Source of the DNA: Sediminispirochaeta sp.
Lineage (GTDB): Bacteria > Spirochaetota > Spirochaetia > DSM-16054 > Sediminispirochaetaceae
DNA: 5,211 nucleotides
NCBI GenBank assembly: GCA_011046055.1
Contig: DSBN01000349.1
Location: 1 to 5,211 of the forward strand
Reading direction: 5' to 3'
This document shows, in pieces, positions 5,210 to 5,211 of the stretch. Position 1 is the stretch's first letter. Each line of letters starts with the position of its first letter. Below the pieces are notes generated by a model. That model did not search any database and was not told the DNA's origin. It saw only the letters and a list, made by a program, of their open reading frames with translations. A program made the translations under genes and the position numbers.

Positions 5210-5211
5210 GC

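Overview
The window is a piece of bacterial chromosome dense with housekeeping genes. Gene content and order point to a spirochaete: obg, nadD, yqeK, an LCP/LytR_C protein and rsfS, then ispE and spoVG. From memory, obg-nadD-(LytR_C)-rsfS-spoVG is the arrangement in Borrelia and its relatives, and nadD-yqeK-(LCP)-rsfS also occurs in Firmicutes. Base composition looks close to balanced, so this is not a low-GC Borrelia; a free-living Spirochaeta-like lineage fits better. The genus cannot be fixed from the sequence alone.

Left part (1-3534, + strand): five genes packed with no spacers. The obg gene enters already truncated at its 5' end. obg/nadD overlap as ATGA, nadD/yqeK overlap by 7 nt, yqeK/LCP by 23 nt and LCP/rsfS by 23 nt. 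This looks like one translationally coupled operon for ribosome maturation (Obg, RsfS), NAD synthesis (NadD), Ap4A turnover (YqeK) and an envelope protein. The LCP protein keeps the overall fold pattern and a clear LytR_C domain, but appears to have lost the usual active-site arginines and aspartates.

Middle part (3504-3880): a small minus-strand gene for an extremely acidic 79-residue protein (41 Asp/Glu) with no recognised function. It has a near-consensus promoter, a perfect AAGGAGG ribosome binding site, and a small hairpin that would partly mask that site. It runs convergently into the 3' end of rsfS, overlapping it by 31 nt with no visible terminator. Its promoter is divergent from the likely ispE promoter. 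This is the least explained and most interesting part of the window.

Right part (3881-5211, + strand): ispE (isoprenoid precursor synthesis, MEP pathway) and spoVG (nucleic-acid-binding regulator), separated by 38 nt that hold two mutually exclusive hairpins. After spoVG there is an 87-nt spacer ending in an extended -10 promoter for a gene beyond the window; rplY or pth would be expected by synteny. No RNA gene, mobile element, CRISPR array or rearrangement was seen.
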